Origin: Corynebacterium uropygiale
GTDB lineage: Bacteria > Actinomycetota > Actinomycetes > Mycobacteriales > Mycobacteriaceae
Assembly: GCF_021568315.1 (NCBI RefSeq)
Contig: NZ_JAKGSI010000004.1
Location: 248,001-312,000 of the forward strand
DNA: 64,000 nt
Reading direction: 5' to 3'
Shown: positions 24,893-33,834 of the stretch, piece by piece
How positions within the stretch are numbered: the stretch's first letter is position 1
Layout: every line of letters begins with the position of its first letter
The notes under the pieces: generated by a model
What the model saw: the letters and a program-made list of their open reading frames with translations, nothing else
The model's database searches: none
What the model was told of the DNA's origin: nothing
Program-made: the position numbers and the translations under genes

Positions 24893-25491
24893 GCAAAGTC
24901 GTCGACGGTGGGATCCCGCTGCACCGTGAGCTCGATGCGGCGGCAGACGTCGTCGGCGACCTGCTCCCCGTCGAGCCTCCGAACGAGCGCCGCCGTCATG
25001 TCCATGCCGGCGGCCACGCCCGACGACGTCCACCGATCCCGATCCTCGACCCACCGCGCGCGGTGAACCCACTCGACCTGCTCCCCGAACCCGGACGCCC
25101 ATCCGAACGCCCGCTTATTCGAGGTGGCCCGGTACCCATCCAGCAGCCCGGCCGCCGCCAGCAGCGCCGACCCCGTGCACACCGACACGACCATCGGCGT
25201 CCGCCGCCCCCACTCCGCGAGCCGCCCGAGGAACTCCTCATCCTCGACGAGCGCCCGCGTCCCCGCCCCGCCCGGAACCAGCAGAATGTCCACCTCCCGC
25301 CCGAGAGGCTCTGGCGCGTCGACCCGCACGCCGACGGCCGACGCGACGGCGCCCGGGTTACTGGCATGAAACGACACCGCGTACCGATCCGGCAGACTCC
25401 CGAGAATCTCCACCGGCCCGAACACGTCCAGCGGCTCGAACCCCTCGAACAACACGACGCCCACACGGCGCGGCAAGCGGTCAGCGCCCAT
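24889..25491 (-). CDS. DJ-1/PfpI family protein
   Basis: A 200-residue class I glutamine amidotransferase-like protein with the nucleophile elbow MVVSVCTGSALLAAAGLLDG (Cys near residue 104), the Glu in LFEGFEPLDVFGP and VPGGAGTRAL. Members act as glyoxalases, amidases, isonitrile hydratases or regulators; the TATSNKRAF-like region (RATSNKRAFGWA) and length point to the AraC-N-terminal-like or isonitrile-hydratase-like branch. No DNA-binding domain is present. Monocistronic. Confidence 0.83.
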   Translation of the reverse strand: MGADRLPRRVGVVLFEGFEPLDVFGPVEILGSLPDRYAVSFHASNPGAVASAVGVRVDAPEPLGREVDILLVPGGAGTRALVEDEEFLGRLAEWGRRTPMVVSVCTGSALLAAAGLLDGYRATSNKRAFGWASGFGEQVEWVHRARWVEDRDRWTSSGVAAGMDMTAALVRRLDGEQVADDVCRRIELTVQRDPTVDDFA

Positions 25492-25584
25492 AGCTCCTCC
25501 TTCGCGCGATCACCGGGTGCAGTTGTTGAGCGATGCTACTCGCGCGCGGTGGGGGCGGGGAGGGGGCGGGGCGCCGTCGTCGTC

Positions 25585-25600
25585 CTCCGCGCGCGGAGAG
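25585..25600. repeat. Dispersed palindrome upstream of the rbs locus
   Basis: CTCCGCGCGCGGAGAG. An intergenic copy, followed 130 nt later by another (25730-25745). Confidence 0.8.
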
Positions 25601-25646
25601 CTACCCCCTCTACGGGGCGCTCTGTGCAACATACAGTCGCTTGCCA

Positions 25647-25698
25647 TTGTGCACATCACACTCCCGAACTACGATGAGCGCTATGCAAACGTTTGCAT
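25647..25698 (+). promoter_or_regulatory. Promoter and LacI-type operator of the ribose-type operon
   Basis: TTGTGC, 17 nt, TACGAT form a vegetative promoter. Just downstream ATGCAAACGTTTGCAT (25683-25698) is a perfect 16-bp palindrome with the central CG typical of LacI-family operators. It would cover the transcription start and allow autorepression by the RbsR-like protein encoded next. Confidence 0.8.
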
Positions 25699-25759
25699 TC
25701 GCGCCCCACCTGGCGCTTCGCGCCCGCTTCTCCGCGCGCGCGGGGCGGAGGGCCGCGTT

Positions 25760-26757
25760 ATGGGCCTGACGCTCAAGCAGCTCGCGGAGATCGCCGGCGT
25801 CTCGACATCGACGGCCTCACGCGCCCTCCGCGATCAGCCCGGCATCTCGCCGGCCACTCGCGCGCGGATCCACTCGTTGGCTGCGGAGCTCGGCTACCGC
25901 CCTAACGCGCTCGGCCGGGCGTTGCAGCGGCAGAGCAGCGGCACGATCGGGTCATCGTCCCGAGCCTCGTGAACCACTACTTCTCTTCCCTTGCTACCGC
26001 GGTCCAGCGCGAGGCCCTCGCCGTCGGCCTCCACACGATCGTCCTCACGTCCAACGAGGACCCCGCCACGCTCGACGCGCTCGTGCGCGGGCTGAGCCAG
26101 CACAGCATCGATGGGCTTTTGTGCGTTCCGCTGGAGGAGTCTCGCGCGGCGGTGGAGGACGTGGCCTCGGCGATGCCGGTAGTGCTCATCGATCGGTCGC
26201 TGCCGGGGTCGGCGTTGCCGGCGGTCACGTCGGATCCGGTGCCCGGGGTGTCGGCGGCCGTGGAGCTCCTCGCGCGCAGAGAGCTCACGCCGATTGGTTA
26301 TCTCTCGGGGCCGCTCGACACGTCGACGGGCCGGGAGCGCCTCGACGCGCTCACCGCCGCCGTGGCGGCCGTCGGCCTGCCGCCGCAGCACATTTATCAC
26401 GGCGGTTATCAGGAGGAGCAGGGCGTGCAGGGGGCGGAGGCGCTGCTGCGGCAGGGGGTCCGCACGCTGTTCGCGGGGGATTCGATGATGACGGTCGGGG
26501 TTCTCCGCGCGTGCCACGGGCAGGGGCTGCGCATCCCGGAGGACATCGCGGTGGTGGGGTTTGACCCGCACCCGGCCTTCGAGTTGCAGCCGCGCCCGAT
26601 CACGATCATCGACCAGCACGCCGACGCCATGGCCTCCCTGGCGTTCGGGCTCCTCCTCCAACTCATGGAGAAAGGGCCTCCGGGTGGGCGTCGGCACCTA
26701 CGAACCACCACCACACTCATCGAACGCGAATCCACCGACACAGGAGGTGAAGTATGA
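25760..26757 (+). pseudogene. rbsR: LacI-family regulator (RbsR-like), split by a frameshift
   Basis: Two frames together make one LacI repressor. The first (from ATG 25760) encodes the helix-turn-helix LTLKQLAEIAGVSTSTASRALRDQPGIS and the hinge to SSGTIG near 25951, then shifts to a TGA at 25970. The second frame continues with LIVPSLVNHYFSSL and the entire periplasmic-binding-like sensor domain to 26757. Restoring one base after GGG at 25949-25951 would give a 332-residue protein of normal length. The stop overlaps rbsA (ATGA). Either a real one-base deletion, leaving the operon constitutive, or a sequencing error. Confidence 0.85.
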
Positions 26758-28301
26758 GCGCATTGTTGGAGCTGAGACATGTCAGCAAGTCCTTTGGGCC
26801 GGTCACGGTCATCGAGGACGTGTCCCTCGCGGTCCATGCCGGCAAGGTGCAGGCGCTGCTCGGAGAGAACGGCGCGGGGAAATCCACGCTCATCAAGATG
26901 ATGGCGGGCGTCCACCAGCCCGACTCCGGCCAGATCCTCATCGACGGGCACGAGACCCCTCTGCGCACGACGAAGGCCGCGGAGCAGCACGGCATCGCCA
27001 CCATTTATCAGGAACTCAATTTGGTGCCGACGATGTCCGTCGCGGAAAACATCATGCTGGGCCGCACCCCCGCGCGCGGAGGACTCGTGGACTTCGCCGC
27101 CCTGCGCCGCAAGGCCCAGGAGGCGGTGGACTTCATCGGGCTGGAAGTGGACCTCGACGAGACGGTGGGCGCCTTGGGGATCGCGAAGCAGCAGCTCGTG
27201 GAGATCGCTAAGGCTCTCTCCATGGACGCGCGCATCCTCATTCTCGACGAGCCCACCGCCGCGCTGAGCACCACCGAAGTCGAGCAACTCTTCCGCGTAA
27301 TGACCTCCCTCAAGGAGCGCGGCGTGGGCATGGTGTTCATCTCGCACCACCTCGAGGAGATCGCCCGCATCGCCGACTCCGTCAGCGTCCTCCGCGACGG
27401 CGGCCTCGTCGCGGAGGTGCCGCCCACCACCCCGGAGGCGGAGTTCGTGTCCCTCATGGTGGGCCGCGACATCGAGAACCAGTACCCGCGGGAGCGCGGG
27501 GTCCCGGGCCCGCCTCTCCTGCGCGTGGAGAACCTCTCGCGGGAGGGCGCGTTTTCGGACATTTCCCTCACCGTGCGCGCGGGGGAGGTCGTGGGCATCG
27601 CGGGCCTGGTGGGCGCCGGGCGCACGGAGCTCATCCGTGCCATCGCGGGGGCCGACAGCTACGACTCCGGCCAGGTCGTCGTGAAAGACACCCGACTGCC
27701 CCGCGGGGACGTCGCCGCCGCGATCGCGCAGGGGGTCGGCCACGTCCCGGAGGACCGCAAGACGCAAGGCCTCATCCTGGAGGCGTCCGTGGGGAGCAAC
27801 ATCGGGTTGGCGACGTTGCGGTCGTCGTCCCGGTGGGGCATGGCGGCTCTCCGCGCGCAGAGAGCCCGCGCGATGGAGGTCGCCGAGAAGCTGCGGATCC
27901 GGATGGCGGGCATCGACCAGGACGTCATCAACCTGTCGGGAGGTAACCAGCAGAAGGCGGTGTTTGGCCGGTGGGTGATGGCCGGCTCGGAGATCCTCCT
28001 CCTCGACGAGCCGACCCGCGGCGTCGACGTCGGCGCGAAGGTCGAGATCTACACCATCATCAACGCCATCACCGCGCGCGGGGGAGCCGTCCTCATGGTG
28101 TCCTCGGATCTCCCCGAGGTGCTCGGCATGTCTGACCGCATCCTCGTGATGTCCGGCGGGCGGATCGCCGGGGAGCTTCCTCCCACCGCCTCCCAGGACG
28201 ACGTCATGGCTCTCGCCGTCGCGCACGCGGATCCCGCGACCACGACCTCTTCTTCCTCTCCCTCCCCCTCCGATTCCACCCCAAGGAGCCCCCAATCATG
28301 A
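26754..28301 (+). CDS. rbsA: Sugar ABC transporter ATPase (ribose type)
   Basis: A 515-residue protein with two fused nucleotide-binding domains. The first has Walker A GENGAGKST (near residue 39) and LILDEPTAALS. The second has a degenerate Walker A (GLVGAGRTE) with LSGGNQQKAV and LLLDEPTRGVDVG, as usual for RbsA-type ATPases. It energises uptake by RbsB/RbsC. The C-terminus has a Ser/Pro/Thr tail. It overlaps the regulator upstream and rbsC downstream by 4 nt each. One palindrome copy encodes ALRAQRA (27847). Confidence 0.93.
   Translation: MSALLELRHVSKSFGPVTVIEDVSLAVHAGKVQALLGENGAGKSTLIKMMAGVHQPDSGQILIDGHETPLRTTKAAEQHGIATIYQELNLVPTMSVAENIMLGRTPARGGLVDFAALRRKAQEAVDFIGLEVDLDETVGALGIAKQQLVEIAKALSMDARILILDEPTAALSTTEVEQLFRVMTSLKERGVGMVFISHHLEEIARIADSVSVLRDGGLVAEVPPTTPEAEFVSLMVGRDIENQYPRERGVPGPPLLRVENLSREGAFSDISLTVRAGEVVGIAGLVGAGRTELIRAIAGADSYDSGQVVVKDTRLPRGDVAAAIAQGVGHVPEDRKTQGLILEASVGSNIGLATLRSSSRWGMAALRAQRARAMEVAEKLRIRMAGIDQDVINLSGGNQQKAVFGRWVMAGSEILLLDEPTRGVDVGAKVEIYTIINAITARGGAVLMVSSDLPEVLGMSDRILVMSGGRIAGELPPTASQDDVMALAVAHADPATTTSSSSPSPSDSTPRSPQS
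27847..27864. repeat. Dispersed palindrome, full 18-bp form, inside rbsA
   Basis: CTCTCCGCGCGCAGAGAG, in frame and with one mispair, in the second ATPase domain. Confidence 0.75.
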
Positions 28302-29260
28302 GCACCCGCACCCGGACTAGAACAGTGAGCGTCAAAGAGTGGATGCTCAATAATGGCGCGCTTGTCGGCCTGATCGTTCTCATCATTGTGTTGGCCATCG
28401 CGTCGCCGTCCTTCCTGTCGTTCACGAACATCATCAACGTGGGCGTCCAGGCGGCGACGGTGGCGATCATCGCCTTTGGCATGACGTTCGTGATCGTCAC
28501 GGGCGGCATCGACCTCTCCGTGGGCGCGGTGGCGGCGCTCGGCGGGATGGTAGCGGCCTACAGCTGGTCGGAGATGGGCCTCCCCGGGTGGCTGACGCTC
28601 ATCGCGGGCTTCCTCACGGGGCTGCTCGCCGGCGTCATCGCGGGGCTGTCGATCGCGTACGGGAAGCTGCCGGCGTTCATCGCGACGCTGGCGCTCATGT
28701 CCATCGCGCGCGGGTTGACGCTCGTGATCTCGGAGGGCTCCCCCGCCGCGAGCCCCGAGTCCGTGAATTGGATGGGCACGGACCTGGGCCCCCTCCCGAT
28801 GCCCATAATCATGATGCTCGTGGCCGGGCTCATCTGCTGGTTCGTGCTCTCGCGCACGGTGCTCGGCCGCTCGATGTACGCGATCGGCGGCAACCTCGAC
28901 GCCGCCCGCCTGTCCGGCCTCCCCGTGCGCAGGATCCTCATCAGTGTGTACGCGCTCTCCGGCCTGTTCGCCGCGTGGGCGGGCCTCGTCATGACGGCGC
29001 GACTCTCCTCCGCCCAGCCCAACGCGGGCACCGGCTATGAGCTCGACGCCATCGCGGCGGTCGTCATCGGTGGGGCGTCGCTCTCTGGCGGCCGTGGTGG
29101 CGCGTGGGGCACATTCGTGGGAGCGCTGCTGTTGGCGGTGATCCGCAACGGGCTCAACCTGCTCAACGTGTCCTCCTTCTGGCAGCAGATCGTGATCGGC
29201 CTGGTCATCGCTGCCGCCGTGGGATTCGATGTCATCCGCAACAAGACCATCGCGCAGTAG
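28298..29260 (+). CDS. rbsC: Sugar ABC transporter permease (ribose type)
   Basis: A 320-residue permease with about ten helices and the family segments FVIVTGGIDLSVGAV, AIGGNLDAARLSGLPV and GGASLSGGRGGAWGT. Start ATG overlaps the rbsA stop. It forms the membrane channel of the RbsABC importer. No rbsD or ribokinase gene follows, so ribose is likely but other pentoses or nucleosides are possible. Confidence 0.92.
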   Translation: MSTRTRTRTVSVKEWMLNNGALVGLIVLIIVLAIASPSFLSFTNIINVGVQAATVAIIAFGMTFVIVTGGIDLSVGAVAALGGMVAAYSWSEMGLPGWLTLIAGFLTGLLAGVIAGLSIAYGKLPAFIATLALMSIARGLTLVISEGSPAASPESVNWMGTDLGPLPMPIIMMLVAGLICWFVLSRTVLGRSMYAIGGNLDAARLSGLPVRRILISVYALSGLFAAWAGLVMTARLSSAQPNAGTGYELDAIAAVVIGGASLSGGRGGAWGTFVGALLLAVIRNGLNLLNVSSFWQQIVIGLVIAAAVGFDVIRNKTIAQ

Positions 29261-29278
29261 GGGCGAGGAGAAGAACCC

Positions 29279-30220
29279 ATGAACATGATGAACACTTCTC
29301 CGCGCGCGGGGGCGGCCGTGGTGATCGCGATCGCCGTGGCGGCGAACGCCGGGTGCCCCGTCGGGAATACGGACGCCCCCGGCCACGACGTCACCCTCGC
29401 GCTGTCGACGCAAACGAACCCCTTCTTTGTCCAGGTCCGGGATGGTGCCCGTGAGCGCGCGGGGGAGCTCGGGATCACGCTCAACGTGCAGGATGCCGGC
29501 GACGACGCCCTCAAGCAGGCCGATCAGCTCGGCAACGCGCTCACGACGAAGCCGGGGGTCATGCTGGTGAACCCCGTCGACTCGGACGCGGTGGGGAACT
29601 CGGTCGTCGCGCTCAACCAGGCGGACATCCCCGTGATCGCGCTCGACCGGGCGTCGAACGGCGGGCGGCTCACCTCGTACGTCGCGAGCGACAACATCTC
29701 CGGCGGCAAACAGGCCGCCGACGCGATGGCCGAGGCCATCGGTGGGAAGGGCAAGATCGTCATCGTGCAGGGCACGCCGGGCACCTCCGCCTCGCGCGAC
29801 CGGGGCGCGGGCTTCCGCGAGAAGATCGCCACCTATCCGGGCATTGAGGTCGTCGCGCAACAGACCGCGGGCTTCGATCGCACGAAGGGCCTCGACGTCG
29901 CCACGAACCTCCTGCAGTCCAACCCGGACATCGTCGGCATCTTCGCGGAGAACGACGAGATGGCGCTCGGCGCGATCGAGGCCGCCGGCCCGCGCGCGGG
30001 GAAGGACATCGCGATCGTCGGGTTCGACGGCACCGCCGAGGGCTTAGCCGCCGTCAAGGCCGGCACGATGACGGCCACCATCGCCCAGCAGCCGCGCGCG
30101 CTGGGCGCGGAGGCCGTGTCGCAGGCGAAGCTCCTCCTGGAGGGGAAAAGCATCGCTGACGTCGTCCCCGTGCCCGTCGTGACGGTTGACCGGAGGAACA
30201 TCTCGGAGTTCGCGGAGTAG
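29279..30220 (+). CDS. rbsB: Sugar ABC transporter substrate-binding protein
   Basis: A 313-residue periplasmic-binding protein of the ribose/galactose family: TNPFFVQVRDGARERA, QADQLGNAL, AENDEMALGAIEA and VGFDGTAEGL. The N-terminal hydrophobic segment ends AVAANAGC, a weak lipobox because Asn is at -3, so it is probably a lipoprotein on the outer face of the membrane. A GGCGAGGAG ribosome site lies upstream. Last gene of the operon; a hairpin follows. Confidence 0.92.
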   Translation: MNMMNTSPRAGAAVVIAIAVAANAGCPVGNTDAPGHDVTLALSTQTNPFFVQVRDGARERAGELGITLNVQDAGDDALKQADQLGNALTTKPGVMLVNPVDSDAVGNSVVALNQADIPVIALDRASNGGRLTSYVASDNISGGKQAADAMAEAIGGKGKIVIVQGTPGTSASRDRGAGFREKIATYPGIEVVAQQTAGFDRTKGLDVATNLLQSNPDIVGIFAENDEMALGAIEAAGPRAGKDIAIVGFDGTAEGLAAVKAGTMTATIAQQPRALGAEAVSQAKLLLEGKSIADVVPVPVVTVDRRNISEFAE

Positions 30221-30261
30221 GGCGAGCCGCCCTAGCACCTCCCCCTTCGCCCCGCAAGGAG

Positions 30262-30284
30262 GAGCCGCCCGGGGAGGCTCTTTC
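30262..30284 (+). terminator. Terminator of the rbs operon
   Basis: GAGCC and GGCTC flank a GC-rich loop (GCCCGGGGA) and are followed by TTTCT, 42 nt after the rbsB stop. Confidence 0.6.
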
Positions 30285-30310
30285 TGTGGATAACTCTCGT
30301 TATCCACAGA
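30283..30310. repeat. Perfect inverted repeat made of two DnaA-box-like sequences
   Basis: TCTGTGGATAAC, 4 nt, GTTATCCACAGA. The 12-bp arms contain TTATCCACA on each strand, identical to the consensus DnaA box. It lies between the rbs terminator and the HNH gene. Confidence 0.85.
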
Positions 30311-30362
30311 GGCTCTCCGCGCGCGGGTGCGGGCAGCGGCGCGCGCCCGTAGTTTTCCTCGC

Positions 30363-31574
30363 ATGACGTTCTTGAATCGCTACGCGGAGTTGCTCTCCCA
30401 CGGGATTGAGCTGGCTGAGGAGATTTACGAGCTCGTGCGCTCGAGCTCCGAGAAGGCCGCGGTCACGCAGCTTGCCGCCCTGCTGCCGATCACCCTCGCC
30501 GACGCAGGCCGCTTCGTCCGCACGGCGGTCGATCTCTTCGGCCCCACGGATCCGGCGGCCCGCGCCCTGCGCGAGGAGACCATCGAGGCGTGCCGCGAGC
30601 AGCGCGTCGACTTCACGCGGCTGGTCATCGTCGGCGTGATGGTGCGGAAGATCCCCCGGAAGTATCGGCGGCAGCGCGAGAAGCTGCGCTCGGAGCTCGT
30701 GTCGCACGCGATGAGCTCCACGCTGGCCGAGCTCAAGGCCCGCGGCGACCACCTCACGCGCGATCTCCGCCGTTCACTCCCCGACCAGCCCAAACCCCGG
30801 CCGGCCTACCACTGCTCGGCGACGGCCGGCGCCGACGGCTCCCGTCGCATCACCATCTCCGGCCCCGACGTGCGGATCTGCCGCATCGACGCCCGCGTCA
30901 CCACCCTGGCCAAGAAGATCTGGAAGCGCGAGGAGGGGCAACGCTTCGAGGAAGCGAAGTTCATCGCGCTCGAGCAACTGATCAGCGGCTCTCTGCGCGC
31001 GCGGACGGACGGCGAGGAAACGCCGATGGAATCCATCGTCCACCAGCCGGCCGTCATCATCACCGTGCCCGAGCTCAACCGCGAACGCCTCATCGAGGAC
31101 GACAAGGGGCGCAGCTGGTTCGCGACGACCGACGGCGCCATGCTCCCCCTCTCCGAGTACGTCTCCATGACCCTGGCCGACGAGGGCTGGGCGGTCGTCG
31201 TCGGCGGCGATCACCATGTCATGGATCTGCAGCGGATCGCGCGCCGGTTCAGCCCCGCGCAGAAGGCGGCGCAGGTGATGTCGCAGGTCGTCTGCGCGGC
31301 GCCGAACTGCTCCCGGTCGGCGCTCTCCGCCGAGGCCCACCACCTGCACGAATGGCACAAGGGCGGCACGACCTCCATGGACAACCTCGGGCTGCTGTGC
31401 TCCTCCTGCCACGCCAAGGTCGGGGACCTTCACGGAGTGCTCGAGCGCACCGAGGACGGCCGCTTCACCTGGCGCTCCCCCGACGGCTCCACGCACGTCA
31501 GCCGACTGCCCGTCGAGGACCTCAACGGCATCTCCCTGAGCCTCGCGACGACCGGCGACTCCACCACCACGTAA
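30363..31574 (+). CDS. HNH endonuclease (DUF222/13E12-like)
   Basis: A 403-residue protein. The N-terminal two thirds are helical, of the DUF222/13E12 type common in actinobacteria. Near residues 310-355 there is a Cys4 zinc site (CAAPNCSR, CSSC) with the HNH motif HHLHEWHKGG and NLGLLCSSCHAKV. Such proteins are abundant in Corynebacterium and Mycobacterium and are mostly uncharacterised nucleases. ATG at 30363 with no ribosome site; TAGTTT is just upstream, so a leaderless start is possible. The 3' end overlaps the convergent acyltransferase by 145 bp. Confidence 0.87.
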   Translation: MTFLNRYAELLSHGIELAEEIYELVRSSSEKAAVTQLAALLPITLADAGRFVRTAVDLFGPTDPAARALREETIEACREQRVDFTRLVIVGVMVRKIPRKYRRQREKLRSELVSHAMSSTLAELKARGDHLTRDLRRSLPDQPKPRPAYHCSATAGADGSRRITISGPDVRICRIDARVTTLAKKIWKREEGQRFEEAKFIALEQLISGSLRARTDGEETPMESIVHQPAVIITVPELNRERLIEDDKGRSWFATTDGAMLPLSEYVSMTLADEGWAVVVGGDHHVMDLQRIARRFSPAQKAAQVMSQVVCAAPNCSRSALSAEAHHLHEWHKGGTTSMDNLGLLCSSCHAKVGDLHGVLERTEDGRFTWRSPDGSTHVSRLPVEDLNGISLSLATTGDSTTT

Positions 31575-32593
31575 CTCGTCGCCGCCAGCACGACGCTCAC
31601 CACCGCGCACACCACTCCGACGAGGAGGAAGTCCGTCCACCGCGCGCGGAAGTACGGAACACCCAGCACCGGGAACACCACCATCAGCACCGCCACATGC
31701 CACAGGAAGATCCCGTAGCTCCACCGCCCGAGAGCCCGCATGAGCGGTGACTCCAACGCGCGCGAGGGCTCCCCCAGCGCGTACGGCACGAGGATGAGCA
31801 CGGCAAACAGCGTGCCGGCGAGGACCCTCCTCGTGAACTCTGCCGGCGAGGGGTGCTCCAACCCCAGCGGGCCGAACCACTCCTGACCCGCCACCCACGC
31901 CACCGCGCCAGCCCCGAGCCACCACAGCCAGCGCCACCGCCGACTCAGCACAGGCCCGCGCAGCGCCGCCTCGGCCTCTGCCGCGAGCATCCCCACCGCG
32001 AACCACGGCAACCACGACGGCGGAAACAGCTGCGTGTTCACCCCCGCGCGCGAGAGATCCGGCAGCGGCACCCACGCCCAGGCCAGCCCCACCCCCGCGA
32101 GAACCAGGATCCCCAGCACTCGCCACCGCGGACGCCACCTCCCCAGGAGAGCGACGAAGAGGGGGAGAACCAGGTAAAAGGCCATTTCCACGCTGAGAGA
32201 CCACGCGTGCGTGAGACCGGGGAGGAGGCTGTTGGGGAGGTAAATCTGCGTGAGCGTCAGAGTGGCGAGGGCCTTCCCCGCGGGCGCTCCCGTGCAGAGG
32301 AGCACGACGGCGCACAGGCACACGTACGCGGGGAGGATCCGCGCGAGGCGCTTGAGATAGTACTCCCAGGTATTCATGCCGCCGCGGTATCGGCGCCACA
32401 GCACGAAAGCGGAGAGAGCGAAGAAGACGGCGACGAAGAAGTCACACCGGGCCAGGACTGCCCCGGGCGCGGTGGCCGGGTCGATCCCCGTCTGGAACGC
32501 CACGTGCGTTGCCATGATCCCGAAAGCCGCTACCGCGCGCAGACCCTCCAACGTGGGTTTGAACCCCGTTGCGTAGGATGTTCCCGTGGGCAA
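31430..32593 (-). CDS. Acyltransferase 3 family membrane protein, TmaT-like
   Basis: About 387 residues, ten membrane helices, with the family start FKPTLEGLRAVAAFGIMATH, DFFVAVFFALSAFVLWRR and WSLSVEMAFYLVLP. Position next to DUF3068, a polytopic protein, a glycosyltransferase and a methyltransferase matches the block Rv0224c-Rv0228. In C. glutamicum the homologous acyltransferase TmaT was reported to acetylate trehalose mycolates before export (recalled). Start chosen at TTG 32593, which has GGGAGA upstream; a longer GTG or ATG start is possible. The C-terminal 30 residues after the last helix are antisense to the HNH gene. Confidence 0.82.
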   Translation of the reverse strand: MPTGTSYATGFKPTLEGLRAVAAFGIMATHVAFQTGIDPATAPGAVLARCDFFVAVFFALSAFVLWRRYRGGMNTWEYYLKRLARILPAYVCLCAVVLLCTGAPAGKALATLTLTQIYLPNSLLPGLTHAWSLSVEMAFYLVLPLFVALLGRWRPRWRVLGILVLAGVGLAWAWVPLPDLSRAGVNTQLFPPSWLPWFAVGMLAAEAEAALRGPVLSRRWRWLWWLGAGAVAWVAGQEWFGPLGLEHPSPAEFTRRVLAGTLFAVLILVPYALGEPSRALESPLMRALGRWSYGIFLWHVAVLMVVFPVLGVPYFRARWTDFLLVGVVCAVVSVVLAATSYVVVESPVVARLREMPLRSSTGSRLTCVEPSGERQVKRPSSVRSSTP

Positions 32594-32661
32594 CGCAGGT
32601 CTCCCTTCCACTCGTTCTCTGTGCGCGCGGCGTTGCTCTGAGCCTACCTGGAGGTAAACCC

Positions 32662-33834
32662 GTGGCTGGAAGTACCGCTCAAGGTGCAAGTTTGCGGCGA
32701 CGCATGTTCGGCAACCGCCGGATGCGGCGAACGCTTCTGAAATTGCTCGGGGTGATTGTGGCGCTCCTCCTCGTGGGATCTTTGCTTCCCCAGCTCATCA
32801 TTTTCCTCATGCGCCCGCTCTCGACGTCCCTAGACGAAACGTTCACCACCACGCCCACCGATGCCATCGTGCTCGGCCAGTCGCACACCATCACGTCGAC
32901 GACGCACCTGCAGACGTCGCCAGCCGACAAGCGCAAGCACGTACACCTCTCCGCGCGCAGGGAGGTCAGCCTGGACGAGCGCCCAGCGCTCATTTTCGAT
33001 GACTCCATCGACCTCATCCGTCGCTCCGCCTTCCCCATCGCTGACCCCACCAGCACCGTCACCGCAGAGCTGCCCGGCATGGGCACGACCATCGCGAGCG
33101 ACGCCTTCATCCGGGAAGGCCTTCAGTACTTCTTCCCCGCCGAGGCGGAGCGCCGCTCCTTCGACTACTTCGACCCCATCGCCCAACGCCCCACCCCGCT
33201 TGATTACGTCGACCGCGACGAGCACGCCGGCCTACGCACCTACCTTTTCCACCAACGCGTGAACCCCGTCAACCTCGTGGAGGCGGGCGTCCGCGCGCGG
33301 ACGCAACCGGAGCAGGTGGGTGAGACTGTCACGGGGGATCGGCGGCATCGGCTATCAGAGCTCCCCGAGGACCAGCAGGAGGCCATCCTCCACCTCGAAC
33401 GCACGCTGCCAGCCACACAGCTGTACACAGCGGAAGAACGCGCGCAGAGAGGGCTCTCCGCATCCGAGCCGGTGCGCGTCCACCCGTACTATTCCGTCGA
33501 CCGCAAGGTGTGGGTGGAGCCCAAGTCGGGTGGGATCATCGACACCGTCGATAACGTCCTCATCGTGCTCGCAGCCTCCGACCAGGATGCCGCCGACGAC
33601 GCCGCCGCCTGGCACGCCGGGAAGTCGCTCAACCCCGACCGCACGGTGCTCGCCACCACGCTGCGCTGGGACGACCAGACCGTCCAACAGCAACGCGACA
33701 ACGCCGCCCACCAGCTCCACACCCTGCGCTTCTTCCAGTGGATCTCCGTCGTGTCGAACGCCGCGATCGCCGTCGTCGCAATTCTCATGGTGGTTGTCCG
33801 CGTGCGCGGACAGAGGGCACTCCGCCAACGATGA
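32662..33834 (+). CDS. DUF3068 (PorA-family-annotated) membrane protein
   Basis: A 390-residue protein with an N-terminal helix (about 22-46, LLKLLGVIVALLLVGSLLPQ), a large extracytoplasmic domain of about 300 residues and a C-terminal helix (VVSNAAIAVVAILMVVV). This two-helix topology is typical of DUF3068. The mycobacterial homologue in the same block is Rv0227c; a C. glutamicum homologue was reported to be needed for lipomannan/lipoarabinomannan maturation (recalled). GTG at 32662 follows TGGAGGT, a strong site. Two palindrome copies occur in the ectodomain (HLSARRE and GVRARTQ). Confidence 0.85.
   Translation: MAGSTAQGASLRRRMFGNRRMRRTLLKLLGVIVALLLVGSLLPQLIIFLMRPLSTSLDETFTTTPTDAIVLGQSHTITSTTHLQTSPADKRKHVHLSARREVSLDERPALIFDDSIDLIRRSAFPIADPTSTVTAELPGMGTTIASDAFIREGLQYFFPAEAERRSFDYFDPIAQRPTPLDYVDRDEHAGLRTYLFHQRVNPVNLVEAGVRARTQPEQVGETVTGDRRHRLSELPEDQQEAILHLERTLPATQLYTAEERAQRGLSASEPVRVHPYYSVDRKVWVEPKSGGIIDTVDNVLIVLAASDQDAADDAAAWHAGKSLNPDRTVLATTLRWDDQTVQQQRDNAAHQLHTLRFFQWISVVSNAAIAVVAILMVVVRVRGQRALRQR
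33287..33304. repeat. Perfect 18-bp palindrome inside the DUF3068 gene
   Basis: GCGTCCGCGCGCGGACGC. The same CCGCGCGCGG core as the dispersed element, but with GCGT/ACGC flanks instead of CTCT/AGAG. Confidence 0.7.

Noticed and set aside
25952..25975. Programmed frameshift in the rbs regulator
   Set aside because: No slippery heptamer or stimulating hairpin was seen at the junction. A single-base deletion is the simpler explanation.
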